A stretch of DNA of 64,000 nucleotides, from the NCBI RefSeq assembly GCF_014652555.1, contig NZ_BMZA01000003.1, forward strand, positions 124,001 through 188,000, given 5' to 3'. Shown here one piece after another: positions 1 through 9,685 of the stretch. A program made the translations under genes and the position numbers. The notes beneath the pieces are model-generated. The model was not told the DNA's origin, ran no database searches, and was given only the letters and a program-made list of their open reading frames with translations. Source of the stretch: Novosphingobium colocasiae (GTDB taxonomy: Bacteria > Pseudomonadota > Alphaproteobacteria > Sphingomonadales > Sphingomonadaceae). Numbering within the stretch: the first letter of the stretch is position 1; every line of letters starts with the position of its first letter.

Positions 1-326
1 GTCCGGATCATGATCGCATCGACCATGCGGCTAAGCACGCGCGCGGTATCCGCGATCGTCTCGCCCCGCCCGATCTGGGTGCTGCCCGCCTCCAGGATCA
101 GCGCGCTGCCGCCGAGCTGGCGCATCGCCATGTCGAACGACACGCGGGTGCGGGTCGAGTTCTTTTCGAAGATCATCGCCAGCGCATGGCCGGCCAGCGG
201 CGCATCGGCATCGGGCCGCGCCTTGGACCAGCCCTGACGCGCGGCCTTGCGATCGATCGCGTCATTGATCATCGCCGCCAGCGCGTGGCCTCCGGCGTCG
301 GTAAGGTCGACGAAGTCCCGTGCCAT
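1..326 (-). CDS. argF: Ornithine carbamoyltransferase, N-terminal part (runs off the window)
   Basis: Transfers the carbamoyl group of carbamoyl phosphate to ornithine to make citrulline in cytoplasmic arginine synthesis. The reading frame opens [13 protein letters not shown] and contains the carbamoyl-phosphate binding motif STRTRVSFD, followed by GGSALIL and [13 protein letters not shown], all typical of the family. Only about the first 108 residues are inside the window. The start ATG overlaps the stop codon of argD by one base (TGATG), so the two are almost certainly translationally coupled in an argD-argF operon. The fold and motif are unambiguous; aspartate carbamoyltransferase is much less likely given the arginine-gene neighbour. 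Confidence 0.93.
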   Translation of the reverse strand, partial: MARDFVDLTDAGGHALAAMINDAIDRKAARQGWSKARPDADAPLAGHALAMIFEKNSTRTRVSFDMAMRQLGGSALILEAGSTQIGRGETIADTARVLSRMVDAIMIR

Positions 327-1516
327 CACGCGCTCTCCGCCGGTTGGTAGCTCGCCGCAGCGGCGGAGAGCTTTTCCATGAATTCATCGATGTGGCTGTC
401 ATCGATCACCAGCGGTGGCAGGACGCGCACCACGTTGTCGCCCGCCGAAACGGTCAGCAGGCCGTGATTGTCGCGCATGTGGGCCACGAAGGCGCGCGGC
501 TCGACCTTGAGCTTGAGGCCGATAAACAGTCCTTTGCCCCGCACCAGTTCGAACAGCTCGGGGTAGTTGCCGATGAACTGTTCGATGCGCGCGCGCAGCC
601 GCTCGCCCTTGGCGCGCACGTCCGCCAGGAAAGCCTCGTCGGCGATCACGTCCAGCACCGCGCCGATTGCCGCCATGGCGAAGGGATTGCCGCCATAAGT
701 GGAGCCGTGCGTGCCGGCCACCATGCCGCGTGCGGCCTTTTCGGTGGCGAGGCAGGCCCCGACGGGGAAGCCGCCGCCGATGCCCTTGGCCGTCGCCATG
801 ATGTCCGGCGCGATGCCGTACTGTTCGTAGGCGTAGAGCGTGCCGGCGCGGCCGACGCCGCTTTGCACTTCGTCGAGGATCAGCATCAGATCATGCTCGT
901 CGCACAGCGTGCGCAGGCCTTGCAGGAATGCATCGCCGGCGATGCGGATGCCGCCTTCGCCCTGGATCGGTTCGACCAGGAAGCCGGCGGTGTTCGGGCC
1001 GATGGCAGCCTTGGCCGCTTCGAGATCGTCGAACTCGACATAGCGGAAGCCGGGCAGCAGGGGCAGGAAGCCCTTGTGCATCTTCTCCTGGTTGGAGGCC
1101 GAAATGGTCGCCATCGTCCGGCCGTGGAACGCGTTGCTGAAGGTTATCAGTTCGTAGCGCTGATCGTTACCGGCCGACTGGTGATAGGCGCGCGCGGTCT
1201 TGATAGCGCATTCCACCGCCTCGGCCCCAGAATTGGTGAAGAACACGGTATCGGCAAAGGTCAGATCGACCAGCCGCTGAGCGATCGCTTCACCCTGGGG
1301 GCTGCCATAGAGGTTCGACACGTGCATCAGCGTCGCCGCCTGGTTCTGGATCGCGCCGATCAGGCCTGGATGCGAATGGCCCAGCGCGTTCACGGCGATG
1401 CCGCTGGCGAAATCGAGGAAGCGACGGCCGTCTTCACTGATCAGGTGACAGTTTTCACCGCGCACCGGACGGACGCCGCACCGCGGATAGACAGGCATCA
1501 GGGGAGTGATCGACAT
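326..1516 (-). CDS. argD: Acetylornithine/succinyldiaminopimelate aminotransferase
   Basis: PLP-dependent class III aminotransferase (396 aa) that makes N-acetylornithine from the semialdehyde in arginine synthesis and may also serve lysine synthesis. Family marks are [15 protein letters not shown] (phosphate-binding region), the FHGRTMAT segment, [10 protein letters not shown] (the Asp that contacts the PLP ring nitrogen) and [13 protein letters not shown], which holds the Schiff-base lysine. The ATG at 1516 is preferred over an upstream in-frame ATG at 1573 because GAGGAA sits about 8 bases before it and the extra 19 residues do not resemble the family. It is followed directly by argF. Confidence 0.95.
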   Translation of the reverse strand: MSITPLMPVYPRCGVRPVRGENCHLISEDGRRFLDFASGIAVNALGHSHPGLIGAIQNQAATLMHVSNLYGSPQGEAIAQRLVDLTFADTVFFTNSGAEAVECAIKTARAYHQSAGNDQRYELITFSNAFHGRTMATISASNQEKMHKGFLPLLPGFRYVEFDDLEAAKAAIGPNTAGFLVEPIQGEGGIRIAGDAFLQGLRTLCDEHDLMLILDEVQSGVGRAGTLYAYEQYGIAPDIMATAKGIGGGFPVGACLATEKAARGMVAGTHGSTYGGNPFAMAAIGAVLDVIADEAFLADVRAKGERLRARIEQFIGNYPELFELVRGKGLFIGLKLKVEPRAFVAHMRDNHGLLTVSAGDNVVRVLPPLVIDDSHIDEFMEKLSAAAASYQPAESA

Positions 1517-1570
1517 AACGCTATTCCTCGAAACGAAATCTGGCAAACAAGCAGCCGCAATTCCAAACGA

Positions 1571-1601
1571 CAAATGGCGGCCCTTGCCGGACCGCCATTT
1601 G
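1571..1601 (-). terminator. Hairpin terminator after the cold-shock gene
   Basis: CAAATGGCGG at 1571-1580 pairs perfectly with CCGCCATTTG at 1592-1601 around an 11-base loop, between the end of the cold-shock gene and the argD start. The T-run that should follow on the minus strand is weak, so termination may be partial. Confidence 0.55.
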
Positions 1602-1658
1602 CGCGCTTTGTAAGTGTAGCAGCCCGTCGGTCAACCGACCGGAGGCATGCTGGCAGGA

Positions 1659-2438
1659 TCAGCCCTGGAGCGGCACCAGGTTGACCGCCGAGTACTTGCC
1701 TCGTCGATCGACCTCGATGTCGAACTCTACCCGGTCACCCTCATTGAGGCCGGACATGCCCGAGCGTTCCACCGCGCTGATGTGCACGAATGCATCAGGC
1801 TGGCCGTCGTCCCGCGTGATGAAACCGAAGCCCTTCATGGAGTTGAAGAACTTGACCGTGCCGGACGCCTTGTCACCCGTAAGCTGGCGCTGCGGGGCCG
1901 GCTCGCGCTTGGCGACGGCGATCACATCGCCGACCACCTGAAGGTCGCTCGCCGAAATCTTGCCGCCGCGATCGACGAGCTGGAATTCGAGCTGCTGACC
2001 TTCGGCCAAGCCTTCAAGGCCGGCACGTTCGACCGCGCTGATGTGCACGAACACATCATCACCGCCTTCGTCGCGCTGAATGAAGCCGAAGCCCTTGGCT
2101 CCGTTGAAGAACTTGACGACGCCCTTGCCCTGGCCAACGACCTGGGCGGGCATGCCGCCACCGCCGCCGCCGCGCGGGCCACCGAAGCCGCCGCCGCCAC
2201 GGGGCGCACCGAAGCCGCCGCTGCGCGGAGCACCGAAGCCGCCTTCGCCCCCGCCGGCACCACCGCCGCCGAAGCGATCGCCGCCACCGCCGAAGCGGTC
2301 ACCGCCGCCGCCGCCGAACCTGTCGCCACCACCGCCGAAACGGTCCTGGCCGCCAAAGAACGGATCGAACTCGTCCTCTCCTCCGAACCGATCGCGCTTG
2401 TCGCGTCCCCTTCCGCGACGACCTCTATCAAAACCCAT
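1659..2438 (-). CDS. Two-domain cold-shock protein with Gly/Arg-rich N-terminus
   Basis: Predicted single-strand RNA/DNA-binding protein of 259 aa. An N-terminal low-complexity region of about 110 residues, rich in Gly, Arg, Asp and Phe (repeated DRFGGGG units), precedes two cold-shock domains. The first contains [18 protein letters not shown] and VFVHIS, the second [18 protein letters not shown] and AFVHIS, so both keep the RNP1 and RNP2 aromatic residues. The disordered Gly-rich arm followed by two CSDs is a common alphaproteobacterial layout. I prefer the ATG at 2438 (protein begins [11 protein letters not shown]); a longer start at 2504 would add 22 residues. No adjacent operon partner is apparent. 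Confidence 0.88.
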   Translation of the reverse strand: MGFDRGRRGRGRDKRDRFGGEDEFDPFFGGQDRFGGGGDRFGGGGGDRFGGGGDRFGGGGAGGGEGGFGAPRSGGFGAPRGGGGFGGPRGGGGGGMPAQVVGQGKGVVKFFNGAKGFGFIQRDEGGDDVFVHISAVERAGLEGLAEGQQLEFQLVDRGGKISASDLQVVGDVIAVAKREPAPQRQLTGDKASGTVKFFNSMKGFGFITRDDGQPDAFVHISAVERSGMSGLNEGDRVEFDIEVDRRGKYSAVNLVPLQG

Positions 2439-2743
2439 GTCTACGAACGTACCTTCGATCCGCCCCAAAAGTATTCGCCTGATCGCGTGGGCGTAGCGCG
2501 ACAAGCGTCAGTACGAGTGACGGGCAAAAAGCCAGCCCTCTCCTGCGATCATGCTGCATACACGAGTCGCGCGCCCATGGCGAACGGAAAAAGGCAAGGG
2601 TTGCCGTCACAATCCTGCAATTCTCCCCTGTGGATGCCTGTTTGTGCTTGCCAGCGGGCGTGCCAGCCGCTTCAAACCCGGCACGAGGGGGGACTCGCGC
2701 AAGCGCTGCGCGCCCCGATTGCCGCTGTCAGAGGTTGCCCGCC
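2439..2743. other. Divergent intergenic region
   Basis: About 305 bases separate the divergent cold-shock gene (minus) and the Blh-domain gene (plus). It must hold both promoters and probably the long 5' leader usual for cold-shock mRNAs. I see no convincing -35/-10 pair and no conserved coding frame. Confidence 0.4.
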
Positions 2744-3175
2744 ATGTTTGCCAAGATCACCGATTCCGTGTTCGCCAGCCCGCAGATCGATGCCGGGGCG
2801 GTGGCCGAGGCCAAGGCGATGGGGATCGTCGCGATCATCAACAACCGGCCGGAGGGTGAGAGCCCCGATCAGACGCCGGGCGATGCGATCGAGGCGGCGG
2901 CGCGGGCGGCCGGGCTGGATTACGTGGCCATTCCGGTGACCCATGCCGGCTTCGCGGCCTGGCAGGTCGAGGCGATGGCCGATGCGTTGGACCGGGCGCA
3001 GGGGCCGGTGCTGGCCTATTGCCGTTCGGGGACGCGCTCCACGCTGCTGTGGGCGCTGGCGCGGGCCAAGGCGGGGGACAATCCCGGGGTCATCGCGGCG
3101 CAGGCGCAGGCGGCGGGATACGATGTGTCGCCGATCCGCGCCGTGATCGACATGTTCGCCAGCGGGCAGGACTGA
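2744..3175 (+). CDS. Blh-domain (TIGR01244/DUF442) rhodanese-like sulfurtransferase or phosphatase
   Basis: Small cytoplasmic protein of 143 aa with the dual-specificity-phosphatase-like fold of the beta-lactamase-hydrolase-like family. It begins MFAKITDSVFASPQI and carries the nucleophile loop CRSGTRS. The cysteine and arginine are separated by four residues, as in rhodaneses, rather than five as in classical tyrosine phosphatases, which favours sulfur transfer. Family members are linked to sulfide detoxification, where the domain is sometimes fused to a metallo-beta-lactamase persulfide dioxygenase; no such partner is seen here. An upstream in-frame ATG at 2630 exists, but the residues before MFAKITD do not resemble the family. 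Confidence 0.82.
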   Translation: MFAKITDSVFASPQIDAGAVAEAKAMGIVAIINNRPEGESPDQTPGDAIEAAARAAGLDYVAIPVTHAGFAAWQVEAMADALDRAQGPVLAYCRSGTRSTLLWALARAKAGDNPGVIAAQAQAAGYDVSPIRAVIDMFASGQD

Positions 3176-3206
3176 CCGGGTCCATACCTCTCGATAGTGT
3201 TGCGCG

Positions 3207-3806
<600 letters not shown>

Positions 3807-5141
3807 TTAGTTGTAAGCGCGCTCGCCATGTTCGCCGATGTCGAGACCTTCCTGTTCGACTTCGGGAGCGACACGCAGACCGGTAAGGGCCTTGGCGACA
3901 AAGATGGCGATGGTGGTGCCGATCGCTGCCCAAACCACCGAGACGAGGACCGCCTCGACCTGGATCAGCGTCTGCGCGCCCATCGAGACAGAACCGTCGC
4001 CGGGGCCGCCGAAGAACGGATCGTGCAGGAACCCGGTGGCGATAGCGCCGATCATGCCGCCGATACCGTGCACGCCGAATGCGTCCAGGGCGTCATCGTA
4101 GCCGAGCATGGGCTTGAGCTTGCTGACGGCGAAGAAGCAGATGACCGAAGCTACGGCACCAAGAACGACCGCTCCAAACGGGCCGACGTTGCCGGCAGCC
4201 GGGGTCACCGCGACCAGACCGGCAACAATGCCCGAGCAGAAGCCGAGAGCCGAACCCTTGTGACCGGCAAGACGCTCGGCGAGCATCCAGAACAGTCCAG
4301 CAGCAGCGGTGGCGACGAAAGTGTTGATCATGGCGAGGCCGGCAGTGCCGTCGGCTTCGAGTTCCGAGCCGGCGTTGAAACCGAACCAGCCCACCCAGAG
4401 GAGACCGGTGCCGATCATGGTCATGACGAGCGAGTGCGGCGGCATGGGTTCGGTAGGATAGCCGATGCGCTTGCCGAGGATGAGCGCCGCGACGAGCGCC
4501 GAGACACCGGCATTGATGTGCACGACCGTACCGCCGGCGAAGTCGAGGGCACCCCAGCCGAACATCAGGCCGTCAACGCCGCCTTCACCACCGGCAAACC
4601 ACACCATGTGGGCGATCGGATAGTAAACGATCGTCGACCAGATGATGATGAAAACCATCGCGGCCGAGAACTTCATGCGTTCCACCGTTGCGCCGAAAAC
4701 CAGGGCACCGGTGATGGCGGCGAACGTCATCTGGAAGCAGATGAACACATATTCGCTGATGACTTCATCAGAGAATGTCGCTGCCGTGCTCGCCGACGTC
4801 ACGCCGCGAAGGAAGAGCTTCGAAAAGTCGGAGATGAAAGCGTTGTTGCTGCCGCCGAACGCCATCGTATAGCCGTACATGATCCACAGCAGCATACCCA
4901 ATGCACCGGCGGCACCCACCTGCGTCATCGTGGAAAGCATGTTCTTGGAACGGGTAAGGCCGCCGTAGAACAGCGCGAGGCCCGGCAGGATCATCATCAT
5001 GACCAGAACGGTCGAGGTCATCATCCAGGCGTTGTTGCCAGGGTTCGGCACGGGAGCAGCGTCGGCCGCCCATGCCGGGGCGGCGGCGAGCAGCGCCGTG
5101 CCGAGCACGCCGAGGCCGCCGAGAATTTTGCGGTTCATCAT
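3807..5141 (-). CDS. amtB: Ammonium transporter
   Basis: Inner-membrane Amt/Mep/Rh-type ammonium channel, 444 aa, with a cleavable signal peptide (about residues 1-25, ending APAWA-ADAAP) as in other bacterial AmtB proteins. About eleven membrane segments follow. Family motifs include LPGLALFYGGL, DFAGGTVVHINAG with the first pore histidine, and DAFGVHGIGGMIGAIATGFL with the second. P-II proteins bind its cytoplasmic face and close it when ammonium is high; two such proteins are encoded on either side. A strong GAGGAGG ribosome site overlaps the stop codon of the upstream glnK, so the two are co-transcribed and probably coupled. Confidence 0.97.
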   Translation of the reverse strand: MMNRKILGGLGVLGTALLAAAPAWAADAAPVPNPGNNAWMMTSTVLVMMMILPGLALFYGGLTRSKNMLSTMTQVGAAGALGMLLWIMYGYTMAFGGSNNAFISDFSKLFLRGVTSASTAATFSDEVISEYVFICFQMTFAAITGALVFGATVERMKFSAAMVFIIIWSTIVYYPIAHMVWFAGGEGGVDGLMFGWGALDFAGGTVVHINAGVSALVAALILGKRIGYPTEPMPPHSLVMTMIGTGLLWVGWFGFNAGSELEADGTAGLAMINTFVATAAAGLFWMLAERLAGHKGSALGFCSGIVAGLVAVTPAAGNVGPFGAVVLGAVASVICFFAVSKLKPMLGYDDALDAFGVHGIGGMIGAIATGFLHDPFFGGPGDGSVSMGAQTLIQVEAVLVSVVWAAIGTTIAIFVAKALTGLRVAPEVEQEGLDIGEHGERAYN

Positions 5142-5152
5142 GAAAACCCTCC

Positions 5153-5503
<351 letters not shown>

Positions 5504-5539
5504 TTAGCCACCGGCCCAGCGCCGGCTACCAACCTACGA

Positions 5540-5555
5540 AGCAAGGCCTGTGCCA
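5540..5555 (-). promoter_or_regulatory. Sigma-54 (RpoN) promoter of glnK-amtB
   Basis: Read on the minus strand the sequence is TGGCAC-AGGCC-TTGCT, which matches the -24/-12 consensus TGGCAC-N5-TTGCW. Transcription would begin near 5530, giving a leader of about 38 bases before glnK. The position upstream of a glnK-amtB operon is the classic context for this promoter type. Confidence 0.88.
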
Positions 5556-5570
5556 ATTTACTTATTGGCA
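5551..5570. promoter_or_regulatory. Inverted repeat overlapping the -24 element
   Basis: TGCCAAT-TTACTT-ATTGGCA is a perfect 7-bp inverted repeat with a 6-base spacer whose left arm shares five bases with the -24 box. It could be an operator controlling access of the sigma-54 polymerase; the binding protein is unknown. Confidence 0.5.
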
Positions 5571-5638
5571 ATAAATCAACGGAGGTTCCCTCAGGTTGCC
5601 GCAGAATTCGGCCATAATGTCGCCCGATTCGCGTGCAG

Positions 5639-5657
5639 TTGCCTAAAAATTAGGCAA
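5639..5657. promoter_or_regulatory. Perfect 8-bp inverted repeat upstream of the sigma-54 promoter
   Basis: TTGCCTAA-AAA-TTAGGCAA lies about 85-100 bases upstream of the sigma-54 promoter and overlaps the last codons of the phosphoesterase gene. The distance suits an enhancer-binding protein site, although it does not match the NtrC consensus well; it may instead help end the upstream transcript. Confidence 0.45.
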
Positions 5658-6347
5658 ATTTATCTCGGCCAGAACCGGTAAATGATCCGATGCGGATGTA
5701 GATAGTGCGCTGTGGTGGACCCGGCTGGTCACCCCGTTCCAGTGCCGCGAGACGACGATGCGGTCGAGCTGGGCCACCGGGCGGACAGACGGAAAGCTGC
5801 GCCCCGGGGCCAGCACGCGCCAGTCATCGTCGAACGCGCGAAAGCAGCCGCCGTGCGTGGCCCATTCGTTGAAATCGCCCATCATCACGGTCGGGCAGGG
5901 CGCGGCACACCCGCCGATGTGCGCCAGCACGCTGCTGATCTGGTTGCGCCGGCGCAGGCCTGACAGATCAAGATGCATGCCGACCACACGGATGCGATGG
6001 CCGCCGACGGCAAAGTCCGCCCGCACCGCGCCGCGCGGCTCCAGCGTCGGCAGCGGCACCGCGCAGGCTTCCAGCAGATCGATGTCGCGCCGTGCCAGCA
6101 GCGCATTGCCGTGCCAGCCCAGGCTATCCGGCTTCATCGTCAGCGGAACCGGCACATAAGGCGTCGCTTCGTGGATCAGGTCGAGCGGCAGGACCGCCAT
6201 GCGCCGGCCGAACCGGCGATCCACTTCCTGCAGCGCGACGATATCGGCGTCGATCTCGCGCAGCACTGACAATACGCGCTGCGGATCGCGCCGCCGGTCG
6301 GTGCCGACGGCCTTGTGGATGTTGTAACTGGCGACTTTCAACTTCAC
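5643..6347 (-). CDS. Endonuclease/exonuclease/phosphatase (EEP) family protein
   Basis: Mg-dependent phosphoesterase of the DNase I-like EEP superfamily, 234 aa. Motifs in order: SYNIHKAVGTDRRRD, IVALQEVDRR (metal-binding Glu), GMHLDLSG (catalytic His region), MMGDFNEW (Asp/Asn pair) and a C-terminal SDHLPVLAEI (Asp-His). These are all the catalytic residues of the fold. No signal peptide is visible and the start codon is GTG. In many proteobacteria this subfamily sits near phospholipase D or cardiolipin synthase genes, but none is adjacent here, so the substrate (nucleic acid or phospholipid/inositol phosphate) cannot be told. Confidence 0.85.
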   Translation of the reverse strand: MKLKVASYNIHKAVGTDRRRDPQRVLSVLREIDADIVALQEVDRRFGRRMAVLPLDLIHEATPYVPVPLTMKPDSLGWHGNALLARRDIDLLEACAVPLPTLEPRGAVRADFAVGGHRIRVVGMHLDLSGLRRRNQISSVLAHIGGCAAPCPTVMMGDFNEWATHGGCFRAFDDDWRVLAPGRSFPSVRPVAQLDRIVVSRHWNGVTSRVHHSALSTSASDHLPVLAEINLPNF

Positions 6348-6429
6348 GGCAGGCGATCAGACCCGGATTTGCGTTGCAGGACAAGCCTGACAAACGGATC
6401 GCAGCGCCGGGTGTTTCCTGCCGGTCGCG

Positions 6430-7953
6430 TCACCGCTCCTTGGTGGCGCAGAACGTCAGGTCGGGGTTGCGTTCCTGCTGGTAGTTCACATCCCACGCGG
6501 AGCGGGCCATGAACACCGGATCGCCGTCGCGGTCGCGCGCAAGGTTCATCTTGTTGAACTCGGCGAAGTCACTCAGCGCCTTGTCCGTTCCCTTGAGCCA
6601 GCGCGCGGTATCGAAGGGGGCCGCTTCCAAGGTGGCGCCCACCTTGTACTCCGCCTCCAGCCGGCTGATCAGCACGTCGAGCTGGAGCTGGCCAACCACG
6701 CCGACCACCCATTGCGAGCCGATCTCGGGATAGAACACCTGGATCACCCCTTCCTCAGACAGGTCGTCGAGGGCCTTGCGCAACTGCTTGGTCTTGGTCG
6801 GGTCCTTCAAGGCGACGCGGCGCAGGATTTCGGGCGCGAAGTTGGGCAGGCCGGTAAAGCGCACCTGATTGCGTTCGGACAGCGTATCGCCCACCCGCAG
6901 GGTGCCGTGGTTCGGAATGCCGATGATATCGCCGGGCTCGGCGCTATCGGCCAGTTCGCGGTCCTGCGCAAAGAACAGGATCGGCGAATGGACCGCGATC
7001 GGCTTGCCAAGGCCCGATGGGGTCAACTTCATCCCGCGCTTGAAGGTGCCTGAAACCAGCCGCATGAAGGCGATGCGGTCTCTGTGCATCGGGTCCATAT
7101 TGGCCTGGACCTTGAAGATGAAGCCGGTCACCTCGGCATTGTCCGGCTCGATCGTCCCGGCTTCGCTAGGCTGCGGGCGCGGCGGCGGGGCGAAGCGGGC
7201 GATGGCGTCGATCAGTTCGCTGACGCCGAAGTTCTTGAGCGCCGATCCGAAAAAGACGGGTGTCAGGTCGCCGCCGCGATAGGCGTCGATGTCGAAGGTG
7301 GGGTAGCCCGCTTCGGCCAGCTCCAGTTCCTCCGCCACATCGTCGGGCAGGGTGACGCCTTCCTCCACCGTGCCGAGGAATTCGCGGCTGGGGCCTTCGG
7401 GCCGGCTGACCTTGCGGCTGTCCAGATCGAGAATGCCCTGGAACTGCCCGCCCATGCCGATCGGCCAGGACATCGGGCAAACGTCCAGTGCCAGCTTGTC
7501 AGCCACTTCGTCCATGAGGTCGAAGCAGGCGCGCCCCTCTCGGTCCACCTTGTTGATGAAGGTGATGATCGGGACCGAACGCAGGCGGCACACTTCGAAC
7601 AGCTTGCGGGTCTGCGGCTCGATGCCCTTGGCGGCGTCGATCACCATGATCGCCGAATCGACGGCGGTCAGCGTGCGATAGGTATCTTCGGAAAAGTCTT
7701 CGTGGCCCGGGGTGTCGAGGAGGTTGAAGGTGATCCCCTCGCGTTCGAAGGTCATGACCGAGCTGGTGACGGAAATCCCGCGCTGCTGCTCGATCTTCAT
7801 CCAGTCAGACCGCGCGCGGCGGGCCTGTCCGCGCGCCTTGACTTCGCCGGCCAGATGGATCGCGCCACCTTGCAGCAGCAGCTTTTCGGTCAGCGTGGTC
7901 TTGCCGGCGTCGGGGTGGGAGATGATCGCGAAAGTGCGGCGGGTCTGGCTCAT
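6430..7953 (-). CDS. prfC: Peptide chain release factor 3
   Basis: Translational GTPase of 507 aa that removes RF1/RF2 from the ribosome after termination. It shows G1 SHPDAGKTTLTEK, the switch region with QRGISVTSS, G3 DTPGHEDFSEDTYRTL and G4 NKVDREGR. The DFSEDTYRTL stretch and the C-terminal LQLDVLISRLEAEY segment separate RF3 from EF-G and other members. It is slightly shorter than the E. coli protein (about 529 aa). It stands as a single gene between the phosphoesterase and an SDR gene. Confidence 0.95.
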   Translation of the reverse strand: MSQTRRTFAIISHPDAGKTTLTEKLLLQGGAIHLAGEVKARGQARRARSDWMKIEQQRGISVTSSVMTFEREGITFNLLDTPGHEDFSEDTYRTLTAVDSAIMVIDAAKGIEPQTRKLFEVCRLRSVPIITFINKVDREGRACFDLMDEVADKLALDVCPMSWPIGMGGQFQGILDLDSRKVSRPEGPSREFLGTVEEGVTLPDDVAEELELAEAGYPTFDIDAYRGGDLTPVFFGSALKNFGVSELIDAIARFAPPPRPQPSEAGTIEPDNAEVTGFIFKVQANMDPMHRDRIAFMRLVSGTFKRGMKLTPSGLGKPIAVHSPILFFAQDRELADSAEPGDIIGIPNHGTLRVGDTLSERNQVRFTGLPNFAPEILRRVALKDPTKTKQLRKALDDLSEEGVIQVFYPEIGSQWVVGVVGQLQLDVLISRLEAEYKVGATLEAAPFDTARWLKGTDKALSDFAEFNKMNLARDRDGDPVFMARSAWDVNYQQERNPDLTFCATKER

Positions 7954-8005
7954 GGCTCGCGCCTTTAGAGCCGCGCGCCGCCGACCGCAACTTTACGGCG
8001 CACGT

Positions 8006-8755
8006 TCAGGTGCCACGATAGACCTGGAACGGGCTGAACGCCTGGTTCACCGGCATCACTTCCATCGCGTTGATGTTCACCCGCGCCGGCCGGCTCACCA
8101 CCCACAGCACCATTTCGGCGATATCGGCGGGGGTCAGCGGATCGACCCCGGCATAAAGCGCGTCCGATGCGGACTGATCGCCGCCGGTGCGGATGACGGT
8201 GAACTCGGTCTCCACCATCCCCGGCTCGATCGATGTCACCCGCACCCCGGTCCCCGAAAGATCGGAGCGCAACGCCAGGCTGAACTGGCGCACGAACGCC
8301 TTCGACCCGGCATAGACATTGCCGCCGGGATAGGGATAGCTGGCCGCGACGGACGACAGGTTGACGATGGAGCCCCGGCTCTCGATCAGCGCGGGCAGCA
8401 GCTTGTGGGTGAACGAGACCAGCGCGGTGATGTTGGTGTCGATCATCGTCTTCCACCCGGCAAGGTCGGCGGTCTGCGCGGGGCCGGTGCCCAGCGCCAG
8501 CCCGGCGTTGTTGACCAGACAGTCGATCTGCCTGAACGCCTCGGGCAGGGCATCCAGCGCGGCATCGCGCGCCGCTTCGTCGCGGACGTCGAACCGGCAG
8601 GGGTGGAAACGCTCGGCTCCGAATTCCGCAGTCATGGCGTCCAGTCGCTCGGCCCGCCGGCCGGTGCCGATCACCCGCCAGCCGCCGTCGATCAGCGCGC
8701 GGGTGCAGGCTTCGCCGATCCCCGACGTGGCACCGGTGATAAGAGCGGTTTTCAT
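8006..8755 (-). CDS. Short-chain dehydrogenase/reductase (YdfG-like)
   Basis: Classical NAD(P)-dependent SDR of 249 aa. The N-terminal ITGATSGIGEA is the TGxxxGIG cofactor motif, LVNNAGLALG is the NNAG motif, and the active site is made by Ser in NLSSVAA plus YAGSK (YxxxK). The closest general match is the serine/3-hydroxy acid dehydrogenase YdfG group. The start has a GGAGTTGACCCC ribosome site. It follows an aldose-epimerase-like gene by 21 bases on the same strand and is probably co-transcribed. Its substrate cannot be inferred. Confidence 0.85.
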   Translation of the reverse strand: MKTALITGATSGIGEACTRALIDGGWRVIGTGRRAERLDAMTAEFGAERFHPCRFDVRDEAARDAALDALPEAFRQIDCLVNNAGLALGTGPAQTADLAGWKTMIDTNITALVSFTHKLLPALIESRGSIVNLSSVAASYPYPGGNVYAGSKAFVRQFSLALRSDLSGTGVRVTSIEPGMVETEFTVIRTGGDQSASDALYAGVDPLTPADIAEMVLWVVSRPARVNINAMEVMPVNQAFSPFQVYRGT

Positions 8756-8776
8756 GGGGTCAACTCCTTGCCGGGG

Positions 8777-9667
8777 TCAGTCTGCGGAAAGCACCGTCAC
8801 GTTCATGCGCATCACGTGCTCGGCCCCCGGGGCGAGCGATAGTATGCCCGGCTTGGCGGCAAGATCGCCCGAAAAGCCGACCGGATCGGCAATTCCCTGC
8901 CACGGCTCGATGCACAGATAGGCCGCCCCGGGCTTCTGCCACAGGCCGAGCATCGGCGTATCGGGAAACTCCACCAGCAGTTGCGCCCCGCCCGGCGCAC
9001 CATATGTCAGCGCGGCGCTGTTCAGGCGGTCCCAGATCACGGCGTCTGCCTCGAACAGCGCGGCATTGAGCGGCAGGTGATGGCCTGCGACCGGGGTGGG
9101 AAAGGTCTCGGCCAGCAGCAGTCCGCTGCCGGGATCGATCCGCCGCACGTCCTGCGGTTCGGCCTCGGCAAAGGCGATCACATGATCGGCCTTGGGCGCG
9201 CCGCCGGGCAGCGGCCAGGCAAACGCGGGGTGAAAGCCGAAGCTGAAGGGCAGGGTGGTGCTGCCCGCATTGCGCACCGTGGCCGTCATGCGCAGGGAGG
9301 CCCCCTCCAGCACGAAGGCCAGCTCCAGCTCGAAGGCGAACGGGAAGACCGCGCGCGTTTGCGCGTCATCGCGCAGGACCAGCCGCGCGCTGTTGGTTTC
9401 CGATTCTTCCAGCGCGAACAGTGACCGGCGGGCGAACCCGTGCTTGGTCAGGGTGAACTCTTGGCCGTCCACGCGCATGCGATCCTCGCGCACCGCGCCG
9501 ACGATCGGGAACAGCACGGGCGCGTGGCCGGTCCAGAATGCCGGATCGGCATCAGTCATGAACTCGCGGCCACGGCGGTCTGTCAAAGACCATAGCTCGG
9601 CCCCGAGCAGGTTGATCCGTGCCGTGAGATCGCCGGAGGTGATGGTTGCGAAAGTCCCGTCAGTCAC
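8777..9667 (-). CDS. Aldose 1-epimerase family protein (LacX-like)
   Basis: Predicted sugar mutarotase-fold protein of 296 aa. It opens with SGDLTARINLLGAELWSL, then GHAPVLFPIVG, KHGFARRS, GFHPAFAWPLPGG and CIEPWQGIADPVG near the C-terminus, which is the arrangement of the LacX/cd09024 branch of the GalM superfamily. The histidines of KHGFAR and GFHPAF and the Glu of CIEPW are likely functional. No signal peptide. It begins 18 bases after the pheT stop, so it may be read from the pheS-pheT transcript. Confidence 0.83.
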   Translation of the reverse strand: MTDGTFATITSGDLTARINLLGAELWSLTDRRGREFMTDADPAFWTGHAPVLFPIVGAVREDRMRVDGQEFTLTKHGFARRSLFALEESETNSARLVLRDDAQTRAVFPFAFELELAFVLEGASLRMTATVRNAGSTTLPFSFGFHPAFAWPLPGGAPKADHVIAFAEAEPQDVRRIDPGSGLLLAETFPTPVAGHHLPLNAALFEADAVIWDRLNSAALTYGAPGGAQLLVEFPDTPMLGLWQKPGAAYLCIEPWQGIADPVGFSGDLAAKPGILSLAPGAEHVMRMNVTVLSAD

Positions 9668-9685
9668 CGACGTTCTCCGTTCCGT

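Noticed and set aside
320..1684. A 454-codon plus-strand frame opposite argD
   Set aside because: Antisense shadow of argD; composition rich in Arg, His and Gly with no recognisable domain.
2154..2420. CCG/CCGCCG-rich tract as a DNA repeat
   Set aside because: It encodes the Gly-rich arm of the cold-shock protein on the minus strand.
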